Source: Prevotella sp. (GTDB lineage: Bacteria; Bacteroidota; Bacteroidia; Bacteroidales; Bacteroidaceae). From it: a DNA stretch of 64,000 nucleotides. Every line of letters starts with the position of its first letter. The first letter of the stretch is position 1. Position numbers and translations under genes: made by a program. The notes under the pieces were generated by a model. It was given only the letters and a program-made list of their open reading frames with translations. It ran no database searches and was not told where the DNA came from. The stretch is taken from contig JAILAA010000006.1 in the NCBI GenBank assembly GCA_024681875.1, positions 1 through 64,000 of the forward strand, given 5' to 3'. This document shows positions 8,336-16,563 of this stretch, one piece after another.

Positions 8336-9703
8336 ATGAGCAAACAAAAGAAATTCATCCTTCAAGAGAACGAGATTCCTACACAGTGGTATAACATTCA
8401 GGCCGACATGCCCAACAAGCCGCTGCCTCCCATCCATCCGGCAACGAAGCAGCCTTTAGGCGTCGACGACCTGGCACACATCTTCCCGCGCGAGTGCTGC
8501 GTCCAGGAACTGGACACCGAGCACCGCTGGATTGACATCCCCGAGGAAGTGCTGGACAAGTACAAGTTCTACCGCTCTACACCGTTGGTGCGCGCCTATG
8601 GTCTCGAGGAGGCTATCGGCACTCCCGCACACATCTATTTCAAGAACGAGTCGACTAATCCCTTAGGTTCGCACAAAATCAACAGCGCCTTGCCCCAGTG
8701 CTACTATGCCAAGATGGAGGGTACGACCAACGTGACCACCGAGACAGGTGCCGGACAATGGGGTGCTGCCCTGTCGTATGCCGCCAAGATCTATGGACTC
8801 GACTGCGCCGTCTATCAGGTGAAGATCACGATGCAGCAGAAGCCCTATCGCAGCAGCATCATGCGTGCCTTCGGCGCTGTCGTAGAAGGTTCGCCCTCGA
8901 TGTCGACACGTGCCGGTAAGAATATCCTCACCGAAGATCCCACCCACAGCGGCTCTCTTGGCACCGCCATCTCAGAGGCTGTGGAATTAGCCACTACTAC
9001 TCCCAACTGTAAGTACACCCTCGGCTCGGTGCTTAACCATGTGGGGCTCCATCAGACCATCATCGGTCTGGAGGCAGAGAAGCAGATGGCGATGGCTGGT
9101 GAATATCCCGATATGGTGATTGCCTGCTTCGGTGGCGGCTCCAACTTCGGCGGCATTGCTTTCCCCTTCATGCGCCACAACATCCTCGACGGCAAGAAGA
9201 CTGAGTTCATTGCTGCTGAGCCTGACAGCTGCCCGAAGCTGACGCGTGGTAAGTTCCAGTATGACTTCGGCGACGAGGCTGGCTACACGCCGCTGCTGCC
9301 TATGTTCACGCTGGGCCACCAGTTCAAGCCTTCGAACATCCACGCTGGCGGTCTGCGCTATCACGGTGCCGGCATGATTGTGTCGCAGTTGATCAAGGAC
9401 GGTCTGATGCATGGTGTGGACATCCCGCAGTTGGAGACCTTCGATGCCGGACTGCTCTTTGCACGTAGCGAGGGCATCATCCCCGCTCCCGAGAGCTGTC
9501 ACGCCATCGCCGCCACCATCCGCGAGGCAAAGAAATGCATCGAGACGGGTGAGGAAAAAGTCATCCTCTTCAACCTTTCAGGCCACGGACTCATCGATAT
9601 GCCAAGCTACGAGTCGTTCATCAAGGGCGACCTGCAGAACTACACCGTCACCGACGAGATGATTGAGAAAAACGTGAGCGAACTGGAGCAGATTATTAAG
9701 TAA
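8336..9703 (+). CDS. trpB: Tryptophan synthase beta chain, TrpB2 type
   Basis: This 455-residue protein is a pyridoxal-phosphate enzyme that joins indole and serine into tryptophan. The PLP lysine is K114 in NPLGSHKINSA, and the phosphate-binding glycines lie in CFGGGSNFGG. The length and the N-terminal extension (residues 1-75) fit the TrpB2 branch, which usually works without TrpA, rather than the roughly 400-residue TrpB1. No trpA or other trp gene is nearby, which agrees with a stand-alone or indole-salvage enzyme. It heads a run of six plus-strand genes and its stop codon directly abuts the miaA start. Confidence 0.9.
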   Translation: MSKQKKFILQENEIPTQWYNIQADMPNKPLPPIHPATKQPLGVDDLAHIFPRECCVQELDTEHRWIDIPEEVLDKYKFYRSTPLVRAYGLEEAIGTPAHIYFKNESTNPLGSHKINSALPQCYYAKMEGTTNVTTETGAGQWGAALSYAAKIYGLDCAVYQVKITMQQKPYRSSIMRAFGAVVEGSPSMSTRAGKNILTEDPTHSGSLGTAISEAVELATTTPNCKYTLGSVLNHVGLHQTIIGLEAEKQMAMAGEYPDMVIACFGGGSNFGGIAFPFMRHNILDGKKTEFIAAEPDSCPKLTRGKFQYDFGDEAGYTPLLPMFTLGHQFKPSNIHAGGLRYHGAGMIVSQLIKDGLMHGVDIPQLETFDAGLLFARSEGIIPAPESCHAIAATIREAKKCIETGEEKVILFNLSGHGLIDMPSYESFIKGDLQNYTVTDEMIEKNVSELEQIIK

Positions 9704-10738
9704 ATGATCACCATTTTAGGCCCTACAGCCTGTGGCAAGACAACGCTGGCAGTAGCCTTGGCGAAACGGATTGGCGGAGAGATTCTCTCCGCCGATTCCC
9801 GTCAAGTGTACCGACGTATGGACATCGGCACAGGCAAGGACCTGAGTGAATATGACGGCGTGCCCTATCACCTCATCGACATCTGCGAGCCGGGCACGAA
9901 GTACAATCTCTTTCAGTATTTGCAAGACTTCGGCAAGGCTTACCGACTGGTGACAGAGCGAGGTACCGTACCCATCCTTTGTGGCGGTACGGGCCTCTAT
10001 TTAGAAGCTGTGCTAAAGGACTACCAGTTGTCGCCTGTGCCTCAGAATCCGGAATTACGTAAGCAGTTGGAAGGCAAGTCGCTGGAAGAATTGACAATGA
10101 TGCTTAAAGAGCTGAAGCGACGCAACGGCACCCACATGCACAACACCACTGACGTGGATACAGCCCAAAGGGCCATCAGGGCGATAGAGATAGAGATGGA
10201 TAGACTCTCCCCCAACCCCTCCCTTGTAGGGAGGGGAGGAATTACCCATAAGGCGGAAGCAAAAAAAGAAACCTACGAAGAAAAGAGTTTGGGCTTGCAA
10301 GGTATTTGCTCCCCTCCCTACAAGGGAGGGATTGGAGGAGAGTCTGGAGAGTCTTTTTTATTTGGTCTCCTCATCCCCCGCGACCTGCGCCGTGAGCGCA
10401 TCACGCAGCGGTTGAAGACGCGCCTGGAGGAAGGGATGGTTGACGAAGTGCGCGGCCTATTGGACGAGGGAATTTCTGCGGAAGACCTAACCTACTACGG
10501 TTTGGAGTACAAATACGTCACGGAGTACGTCACGGGAGTATTGAGCTATGACGAGATGTTCCGCCAGCTGGAGATTGCTATCCACCAGTTTGCCAAGCGA
10601 CAGATGACGTGGTTCAGAGGCATGGAGCGTCGCGGCCTTACTATCAACTGGATTGATGCCACCCTACCCACAGAAGAGAAAGTGGCACAAATCCTGCACA
10701 TTTCTCACCTCTCACCTCTCACCACTCATCACTTATAA
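9704..10738 (+). CDS. miaA: tRNA dimethylallyltransferase with an in-frame repeat insertion
   Basis: MiaA transfers a dimethylallyl group to A37 of tRNAs that read UNN codons. The P-loop GPTACGKT lies at residues 6-13, followed by SADSRQVYR and GGTGLYL. At 344 residues it is about 40 longer than usual. The extra length is residues 167-214, encoded by an element with inverted-repeat ends (10202-10345); homology resumes at IPRDLRRERI. The element is 144 bases, so the frame is kept. The last residues (SHLSPLTTHHL) come from a CTCACC-type tract and look like a gained tail. The ATG follows the trpB stop with no gap, implying coupled translation. Confidence 0.92.
   Translation: MITILGPTACGKTTLAVALAKRIGGEILSADSRQVYRRMDIGTGKDLSEYDGVPYHLIDICEPGTKYNLFQYLQDFGKAYRLVTERGTVPILCGGTGLYLEAVLKDYQLSPVPQNPELRKQLEGKSLEELTMMLKELKRRNGTHMHNTTDVDTAQRAIRAIEIEMDRLSPNPSLVGRGGITHKAEAKKETYEEKSLGLQGICSPPYKGGIGGESGESFLFGLLIPRDLRRERITQRLKTRLEEGMVDEVRGLLDEGISAEDLTYYGLEYKYVTEYVTGVLSYDEMFRQLEIAIHQFAKRQMTWFRGMERRGLTINWIDATLPTEEKVAQILHISHLSPLTTHHL
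10202..10345. repeat. MITE-like element with 38-base inverted ends inside miaA
   Basis: The left arm (10202-10239) and right arm (about 10308-10345) are inverted copies with only a few mismatches. Each arm holds a small hairpin core, CCCCTCCCT-TGT-AGGGAGGGG. About 70 bases lie between the arms. The length is 48 codons and the reading frame stays open. The two arms are translated as SPNPSLVGRGG and CSPPYKGGIGGES. Direct-oriented relatives of the same arm lie in uvrD at 58659-58695 and 58912-58949. Confidence 0.85.
10703..10735 (+). repeat. CTCACC tandem tract at the end of miaA
   Basis: Several imperfect copies of ctcacctct and cactcat run through the last codons of miaA and end a few bases before the next gene. 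The tract seems to have extended the miaA reading frame. Confidence 0.7.
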
Positions 10739-10739
10739 C

Positions 10740-11669
10740 ATGGAAGACAATCGTTGGGGAATCCTCTACTGTCCGCGCAAAGGCATCAAGAGCAAGCGCA
10801 AGCGCTGGGAACGGCTGCAAAGGGAGCTGGATCTGCGCGATGTTCACTATGACATGGTTCAGAGCGAGAACACTGATAGTGTGGAACGACTGGTGACGAT
10901 GCTCATCCGCAATGGCTACAAGACCATCGTCGTAGTGGGCGGCGACTCGGCTCTCAATGACGCAGCTAACTGCCTAATGCACGAGGAGCGAAAGGTGCGC
11001 GAAAGTGTGGCCTTGGGAGTGGTTCCCAATGGCTCGCTCAACGACTTTGCACGTTTTTGGGGATTCAGCGACGACAATGACTCGCAAACCGTTGAATGGC
11101 TGACAAAACACCGCACACGACGTGTGGATTTGGGGCGTATTCGTTATCACGACAAAAACGGTATGCCGCAGCACCGCTATTTCCTCAATTGCATCAATAT
11201 TGGCACTACTGCCGACATCATGAATCTCAGACAGCAGACACGACGTATTCTCTGGTCTCGTACTCTGTCGTTCTTCACATCCATCATTCTGAAAATCTTC
11301 CACCGCAAGGACTACAAGATGCAGCTTTACGTCAACAGCGAGACTATTGGCCGTCGCATCATGACTGTCTGCGTAGGCAACGCACGTGGTTATGGTCAGA
11401 CGCCCAGTGCTGTGCCTTACAATGGGATGCTGGATGTCACCGTTGTATACGACCCAAAGATGATGCAGCTCTTCAGTGGCTTGTGGCTCCTCATCAGCGG
11501 TCGATTCCTCAACCATCGCAGCGTGCACCCCTATCGCACCCGCGAGCTTGTGGTGAAAGAGTCACGACATGCCCTAGTTGGCATCGACGGCCGCTTGATT
11601 CCTACGCCTTCAGGTGAATATACCATCACAATAGAGCAGGAAGTCATCAATTTCCTCATACCAGAATAA
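10740..11669 (+). CDS. Diacylglycerol kinase-like (DAGK/YegS) lipid or sphingoid kinase
   Basis: This 309-residue cytoplasmic protein belongs to the DAGK catalytic superfamily. The nucleotide-binding motif reads VVVGGDSALND, where the family usually has GGDGTxNE, and a second motif reads VPNGSLNDFAR, where PxGTxNDFAR is usual. The core is therefore recognisable but both Gly-Thr pairs are altered. The substrate is probably a lipid alcohol such as diacylglycerol or a sphingoid base, the latter being plausible in Bacteroidales. The start at 10740 was chosen over an upstream in-frame position inside miaA. Its stop overlaps the next possible start (TAATG). Confidence 0.8.
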   Translation: MEDNRWGILYCPRKGIKSKRKRWERLQRELDLRDVHYDMVQSENTDSVERLVTMLIRNGYKTIVVVGGDSALNDAANCLMHEERKVRESVALGVVPNGSLNDFARFWGFSDDNDSQTVEWLTKHRTRRVDLGRIRYHDKNGMPQHRYFLNCINIGTTADIMNLRQQTRRILWSRTLSFFTSIILKIFHRKDYKMQLYVNSETIGRRIMTVCVGNARGYGQTPSAVPYNGMLDVTVVYDPKMMQLFSGLWLLISGRFLNHRSVHPYRTRELVVKESRHALVGIDGRLIPTPSGEYTITIEQEVINFLIPE

Positions 11670-11707
11670 TGTATTTAGTAAATGTGAAGACAGATAAGAT
11701 ATTGAAT

Positions 11708-12334
11708 ATGAAAGCCGCACTCTTCGACCTCGATGGTGTGGTATTCGACACAGAGCCTCAATACTCTGTGTTCTGGGGTGAACAATGCCGCTTGTACCAT
11801 CCGGAGCGGCCTGGCTTAGAGCATGAGATAAAAGGCTCAACGCTGGAGCAGATATTCGAAATAGGGTGGTGTGGAGCGTTGGAGCCTGAACGCGAAAAGG
11901 TGGTGGAACGCCTGAACGCTTTCGAGGCACAGATGCGTTTGGACTATGTGGCAGGTTTTGAAACGTTTGTTACAGACTTACGAAGCAAAGGAATAAAGAC
12001 TGCTGTGGTGACAAGTTCGAACCGACAGAAGATGTCGAATGTCTACGTGAAGCACCCTGAGTTCGAGGGCTATTTCGATGCTATACTCACCAGTGAGGAC
12101 TTTGCAGAGAGTAAGCCGTCGCCCGACTGCTACCTGCGCGCAGCCAATCGACTTAACGTATCCCCAGATGACTGTATAGTGTTTGAGGACAGTATCAACG
12201 GACTACGTTCAGGTTGTGCGGCTGGTATGATGGTTGTGGGGCTGCTCACCACCAATCCTTTAGAAAAGGTTCGCGAATTAAGCGACATTCAAATACCCGA
12301 TTACACAAATTTCTCATTAAGAATAAAGCATTGA
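11708..12334 (+). CDS. HAD-superfamily phosphatase, beta-phosphoglucomutase-like
   Basis: This 208-residue enzyme carries all the HAD motifs: the nucleophile Asp pair in [11 protein letters not shown] at the extreme N-terminus, Ser/Thr in VVTSSNR, Lys in ESKPSPD and the acidic pair in VFEDSINGL. The cap domain is of the helical C1 type used for phosphosugars. Its substrate is unknown. An in-frame ATG at 11669 overlaps the previous stop codon and would add 13 residues before the HAD fold; the start at 11708 fits the family better, but translational coupling from 11669 cannot be excluded. It is a middle gene of the trpB-miaA run. Confidence 0.85.
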   Translation: MKAALFDLDGVVFDTEPQYSVFWGEQCRLYHPERPGLEHEIKGSTLEQIFEIGWCGALEPEREKVVERLNAFEAQMRLDYVAGFETFVTDLRSKGIKTAVVTSSNRQKMSNVYVKHPEFEGYFDAILTSEDFAESKPSPDCYLRAANRLNVSPDDCIVFEDSINGLRSGCAAGMMVVGLLTTNPLEKVRELSDIQIPDYTNFSLRIKH

Positions 12335-12335
12335 T

Positions 12336-13157
12336 ATGGCTGGATATTTAGTCAGCGACGAGCGCAAGGTAACGACGCGTCGCTTCATTGAGATGAAACA
12401 GAAGGGTGAGAAAATCAGTATGCTCACCTCCTATGATTTTACTACCGCAGGCATTGTAGACCGTGCCGGCATTGACGGCATTCTCATCGGTGACTCGGCT
12501 TCCAACGTGATGGTAGGCAATAGTACGACACTGCCCATGACAGTCGACCAAATGATTTATCATGCCCGAGCCGTGGTGAATGGTGTGAAGCGTGCCCTCG
12601 TAGTGTGCGACATGCCCTTCGGAAGCTATCAGACAGGCGTGCACGACGGTGTTGTCAATGCCATCCGCATCATGAAGGAGAGCGGTTGCGATGCTGTGAA
12701 GATGGAGGGTGGAGCGGAAATCCTCGACACGGTGAAAGCCATTCTCGACGCAGGCATTCCCGTGATGGCACACTTGGGCCTAACCCCGCAGAGTATCAAC
12801 AAGTTTGGAGGCTATGCCGTGCGGGCCAAGGAAGAGAAGGAGGCCGCCAAGCTGCTTTCCGACGCGAAAGCATTGTCAGAGGCTGGATGTTTTGCCGTGA
12901 CCTTGGAGAAAGTACCCGCCACGCTGGCCGAACAGGTGACGCGTGAAATCAGCGTGCCTACCATCGGTATCGGTGCAGGCGTACATTGCGACGGTCAGAT
13001 ACTTGTCGTAGCCGACATGCTTGGACTCACGCAGGGCTTCTCGCCCCGTTTCCTGCGTCGCTATGCCGACTTGGGTTCTATAATGACCGACGCTATCGGA
13101 CAGTATGTCACTGACGTGAAGGAAGGCAGCTTCCCCAACGAAAGTGAATCCTACTAA
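12336..13157 (+). CDS. panB: 3-methyl-2-oxobutanoate hydroxymethyltransferase
   Basis: PanB makes ketopantoate from alpha-ketoisovalerate and methylenetetrahydrofolate, the first committed step of pantothenate and CoA synthesis. At 273 residues it has the family length. Visible motifs include [46 protein letters not shown] and the conserved IGIGAG. panC and panD are not in this window. It follows the HAD gene by one base and is probably in the same operon; CoA supply fits the thioesterase just downstream. Confidence 0.95.
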   Translation: MAGYLVSDERKVTTRRFIEMKQKGEKISMLTSYDFTTAGIVDRAGIDGILIGDSASNVMVGNSTTLPMTVDQMIYHARAVVNGVKRALVVCDMPFGSYQTGVHDGVVNAIRIMKESGCDAVKMEGGAEILDTVKAILDAGIPVMAHLGLTPQSINKFGGYAVRAKEEKEAAKLLSDAKALSEAGCFAVTLEKVPATLAEQVTREISVPTIGIGAGVHCDGQILVVADMLGLTQGFSPRFLRRYADLGSIMTDAIGQYVTDVKEGSFPNESESY

Positions 13158-13173
13158 CTCTCACCTCACACTT
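13157..13173 (+). repeat. Short CTCACC tract between panB and the thioesterase gene
   Basis: The sequence aactctcacctcacact directly follows the panB stop. It matches the low-complexity family seen at the end of miaA and inside other genes. Confidence 0.5.
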
Positions 13174-13186
13174 TTAACCACAGAAA

Positions 13187-13930
13187 ATGGAAAAAGTAGG
13201 ACGTTATGAGTTTTTGGCCGAGCCGTTCCACTGTGACTTCAGCGGACGGCTCTTCATGGGCCATCTGGGCAATCATTTGCTTAATGCAGCCGACTTCCAC
13301 AGCACAGACCGCGGCTTCGGCATGAAATACCTGATGACGATACAGCGTTCTTGGGTGCTCTCACGTCTTGCCATCGAGATGACGGAGATGCCCGAGCAAT
13401 ATACACGCTTCATTGTTGAGACATGGGTTGAAAATGCTATGCGCTTTTTCACAAGCCGCAACTTCCGCATCTGTTCGCCCGACGGTACGAAGGTCTATGG
13501 TTATGGCCGCAGTATTTGGGCGATGATTGATACCGAGACGCGCCAGCCCACCGATATCTTCTCCATCGACAACGGCGCCATCAACGACTGGATTGTCAAC
13601 GACAAGGAGTGTCCCATCGCCAAGGGGGGACGCGTAAAGATGAGTAATGAGGCACAGCTAGTGCACACCATCGATACCTATTATAATGATGTGGACATCA
13701 ATGGCCACATCAACTCGGTAAAATACATTGAACATGTGCTCGATTTGTGGCCCATCGACTGGTACCGCGAGCACCAGCTGAAGCGTTTCGAGATTGCCTA
13801 TGTGGCTGAGGCACATGGCGGCGACCAACTGTCATTTTTCCGTGAGCAGGGCGACGATGGCTCTTTTAATGTGCGCATCACAAAAACGGGCAACGTGGAA
13901 GTCGCCCGTGCATGTGTTGTATTGAAATAA
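13187..13930 (+). CDS. Acyl-ACP thioesterase (FatA/FatB family)
   Basis: This 247-residue protein has two hot-dog domains. The catalytic region shows NGHINSVKYIEH (about 178-189), the Asn-x-His-x-Asn pattern of plant and bacterial acyl-ACP thioesterases. It releases free fatty acids from the acyl carrier protein and so sets chain length and can supply fatty acids for export or reactivation. It is the last gene of the trpB-miaA run and is convergent with an acyl-CoA synthetase only 24 bases away, an enzyme that would reactivate such free acids. No clear terminator lies between them. Confidence 0.9.
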   Translation: MEKVGRYEFLAEPFHCDFSGRLFMGHLGNHLLNAADFHSTDRGFGMKYLMTIQRSWVLSRLAIEMTEMPEQYTRFIVETWVENAMRFFTSRNFRICSPDGTKVYGYGRSIWAMIDTETRQPTDIFSIDNGAINDWIVNDKECPIAKGGRVKMSNEAQLVHTIDTYYNDVDINGHINSVKYIEHVLDLWPIDWYREHQLKRFEIAYVAEAHGGDQLSFFREQGDDGSFNVRITKTGNVEVARACVVLK

Positions 13931-13954
13931 GACGAGTTAGCGTCAGTTACATCA

Positions 13955-15682
13955 CTAAACCACCTCAATGCCCTGCTGTTTGCAAAGCTCCAGGCTCATT
14001 TCCTTCAGCTTGAACTTCTGTATCTTGCCGGAGCCCGTAAGCGGGAACTGGTCGATAAAGAAGACATATTTGGGAATCTTGTAGCGGGCAATCTTGCCTC
14101 GGCAAAACAGCTGCACATCCTCGGGTGTCATCTTCACGCCCTCCTCAAGGATGATGAAGGCACCGACGGCCTCACCATATTTCTTTGACGGTACGGCAGC
14201 TACCTGCACGTCGCGTATGCCGGGCATGTGGTAGAGGAATTCCTCTATCTCGCGCGGATAAATATTTTCGCCGCCGCGGATAATCATGTCCTTAATGCGC
14301 CCCGTAATCTTGTAGAAGCCCTGCTCGTCCTTCACTCCTAAGTCGCCGGAGTGCAGATAGCCGTTCTTGTCGATGACCTCAGCCGTAGCCTCAGGATTCT
14401 TGTAGTAGCCCTTCATGACATTGAAGCCCTTGCAGCACATCTCGCCCTGCACGCCGACGGGGCATTCCTCGCCGGTCTCTGGGTTGAGCACCTTCACGTC
14501 GACAAAGGGGAAGTCGCGGCCCACAGTGGTACAGCGCTGTTCGAAGGTGTCATTCAGACAGGTCTGCGTCATGCCCGGTGAAGACTCGGTGAGACCGTAT
14601 ACCGAAGTGATGGTCATATACATCTTCTCTGAGACCTGCTTCATCAATTCTATTGGACAAAGCGATCCGGCCATGATGCCTGTGCGCAGACAGGTCAGGT
14701 CGAACATCGAGAACATGGGGTGGTTCAACTCGGCGATGAACATCGTCGGCACACCATATACCGCAGTACACCTTTCTTTATGGATGGAGGCCAGCACCAC
14801 CAGAGGGTCGAACTTCTCGACCATCACCTCAGTGCAACCGTGCGTCAGACAGTTCATCGTGGCCAGCACCACACCGAAACAGTGGAACAGGGGCACGCAT
14901 ACACAGAGCTTGTCGTCTTGCGTGAAGCCCATGTTTTCGCCGGTGAAATAGCCATCGTTGGAAATGCCGAAATGAGTGAGCATCACGCCTTTTGGGAAAC
15001 CCGTTGTGCCGCTGGTGTACTGCATATTGCAGACATCGTAGCAGCTAACGTTCTTCTTCATCTCGTTGAGCTCATCGTCTTCAATGTTCTGCCCGAGTAG
15101 TAGCAGCTCGGCGGTGTTGAACATGCCGCGATATTTCTCCATGCCGATGTAGACGACATTCTTTAGATAGGGGAAACGCTCGCTGTTCAAATGTCCACGC
15201 TCGCAGGTCTTAAGCTCGGGCAGCATCGTGTAGGTCATATCAACGTAGTTACAGTCCCACGTGCCGTCGGTGATGCAGAGTACCTCCATGTCAGAGTCCT
15301 TGCAGAGATACTCCAGCTCATTCTGCTTGTAGTTAGTGTTCACCGTCACCAGCACGGCGCCGATTTTTGCTGTGGCGTAGAGGAAAGTCAGCCAGTCGGG
15401 TACGTTGGTAGCCCAGATGCCCACGTTGGAGCCTTTCTTCACACCGATAGCGATGAGGCCCTTGGCCAGGTTGTCGACACGCTCGTTGAACTTGCTCCAA
15501 GTGAAGCGCAGGTCACGATCTGAATATACGATATATTCCTTATCTGGTGTGGTCTCAGCCCAGTATTCGAGCCACTGGCCGAGGGTACGTTCATGAAGTT
15601 TATAGCCTACACTTCCCGTCTCAGCAGGATATGTCCTGTCAGGCAATGGACGCCCGGCCATATCTAATTTTACGTTACTCAT
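13955..15682 (-). CDS. AMP-forming acyl-CoA synthetase
   Basis: This 575-residue ligase activates a carboxylic acid, probably a fatty acid, to its CoA thioester through an acyl-AMP. The ANL-family motifs are present: the P-loop [46 protein letters not shown] and the C-terminal lysine region TGSGKIQK. There is no membrane segment or signal peptide. It lies 24 bases downstream of the XRE-cupin regulator gene on the same strand and probably shares its promoter. The exact chain length used cannot be read from the sequence. Confidence 0.92.
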   Translation of the reverse strand: MSNVKLDMAGRPLPDRTYPAETGSVGYKLHERTLGQWLEYWAETTPDKEYIVYSDRDLRFTWSKFNERVDNLAKGLIAIGVKKGSNVGIWATNVPDWLTFLYATAKIGAVLVTVNTNYKQNELEYLCKDSDMEVLCITDGTWDCNYVDMTYTMLPELKTCERGHLNSERFPYLKNVVYIGMEKYRGMFNTAELLLLGQNIEDDELNEMKKNVSCYDVCNMQYTSGTTGFPKGVMLTHFGISNDGYFTGENMGFTQDDKLCVCVPLFHCFGVVLATMNCLTHGCTEVMVEKFDPLVVLASIHKERCTAVYGVPTMFIAELNHPMFSMFDLTCLRTGIMAGSLCPIELMKQVSEKMYMTITSVYGLTESSPGMTQTCLNDTFEQRCTTVGRDFPFVDVKVLNPETGEECPVGVQGEMCCKGFNVMKGYYKNPEATAEVIDKNGYLHSGDLGVKDEQGFYKITGRIKDMIIRGGENIYPREIEEFLYHMPGIRDVQVAAVPSKKYGEAVGAFIILEEGVKMTPEDVQLFCRGKIARYKIPKYVFFIDQFPLTGSGKIQKFKLKEMSLELCKQQGIEVV

Positions 15683-15706
15683 TGTTTATTAAGTGATAAC
15701 GGTTTA

Positions 15707-16285
15707 TTAAAACGGGATGTAAACCACAGCCAGAATCTTGGCACTCTTGCCGGGAGCACCGTGCACATGGTGCTTCACGATGGAGTCGTAGAAGATGCTG
15801 TCGCCTTCCTTCAGGGTGTAGGTGTCCTTACCGTAGACAATCTCCACCTCACCGCTCATCACATAGATAAACTCCTCGCCCTCATGTGCAGAGAGCTGGA
15901 ATTCAGGACTGTCCTCGGGGTTGATGTCAATGACAAAAGGCTCCATGTGGCGTCCAGCCTTCTGCTGTGCCAAAGGATGATACTCCATGTGCTTGCGGGC
16001 ATCGGTAGCACCGTTGCTGAAGCTGATGCTGCTATTGCGCTCGCGGTCTTCGGCACGGCATACGACAGGCCCCAGTGCGTCGTTGTCGTCCATAAACGTT
16101 CCGAGGCGTACCCCCAGTGCACGGGCTATCTTGATGAGTGGCCCCAAGGAGGGCAGGTTTACGTCGTTTTCAATGGAAATAATCTGTTCTGCCGTCAGGC
16201 CGCTGCGTTCGGCAATCTCTTCGATGGAGAGGTTCTGTGTCTCCCTGAGTCCCTTGATTTTTGCGCCGACAATGGAATGTGACAT
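15707..16285 (-). CDS. XRE-family regulator with C-terminal cupin domain
   Basis: This 192-residue transcription factor has an N-terminal helix-turn-helix (residues about 8-65; IEEIAERSGLTAEQIISIEN) and a C-terminal cupin barrel (about 115-190; HEGEEFIYVMSGEVEIVYG). Proteins with this layout sense a small ligand through the cupin and usually control a neighbouring catabolic or biosynthetic gene. The neighbour here is the acyl-CoA synthetase immediately downstream, so a fatty-acid-derived signal is a reasonable guess. The gene has its own consensus promoter and probably also regulates itself. Confidence 0.88.
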   Translation of the reverse strand: MSHSIVGAKIKGLRETQNLSIEEIAERSGLTAEQIISIENDVNLPSLGPLIKIARALGVRLGTFMDDNDALGPVVCRAEDRERNSSISFSNGATDARKHMEYHPLAQQKAGRHMEPFVIDINPEDSPEFQLSAHEGEEFIYVMSGEVEIVYGKDTYTLKEGDSIFYDSIVKHHVHGAPGKSAKILAVVYIPF

Positions 16286-16329
16286 ATTCTGTTGAGTATT
16301 TATAATTTATATCATTTCTATAAGAAATG

Positions 16330-16360
16330 CAAAAATACCTATTTGCTTTCACTTTTCAAA
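16330..16360 (-). promoter_or_regulatory. Promoter of the XRE-cupin and acyl-CoA synthetase genes
   Basis: On the minus strand TTTG (16357-16360) and TATTTTTG (16330-16337) are 19 bases apart. The leader to the regulator start is about 40 bases and could hold an autoregulatory operator. Confidence 0.7.
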
Positions 16361-16468
16361 GCAAAAAGATACTTTTTCTTTCATTTTATCACAATTCCTT
16401 GATGTTTTTCAAGTCAAGATGGAAGATGCCTAGGAAATTAAGCAGCTTGGTTAGCTGTGTAAACGAGT

Positions 16469-16508
16469 CATTCCCGTTTCTAAGTCATATCACTTAGAGA
16501 CGGGAATG
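16469..16508. repeat. 17-base inverted repeat between the beta-helix gene and the XRE gene
   Basis: CATTCCCGTTTCTAAGT (16469-16485) and ACTTAGAGACGGGAATG (16492-16508) form a 17-base stem with one mismatch and a 6-base loop. No T-run follows on the minus strand, so it is a poor standard terminator. One arm is amplified next door as a 21-base tandem repeat. Confidence 0.75.
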
Positions 16509-16563
16509 GCTTGTTTAGAAACGGGAATGACCTGTTTAGAAGCGGGAATGACCTGTTTAGAAG
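16501..16563. repeat. Three-copy 21-base tandem repeat at a gene 3' end
   Basis: Three units begin at 16501, 16522 and 16543. Each starts CGGGAATG and ends TTTAGAA plus A or G. Units 2 and 3 are identical and unit 1 differs at three positions. The last unit supplies the stop codon of the beta-helix gene, and a partial unit encodes its final residues. Confidence 0.85.
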
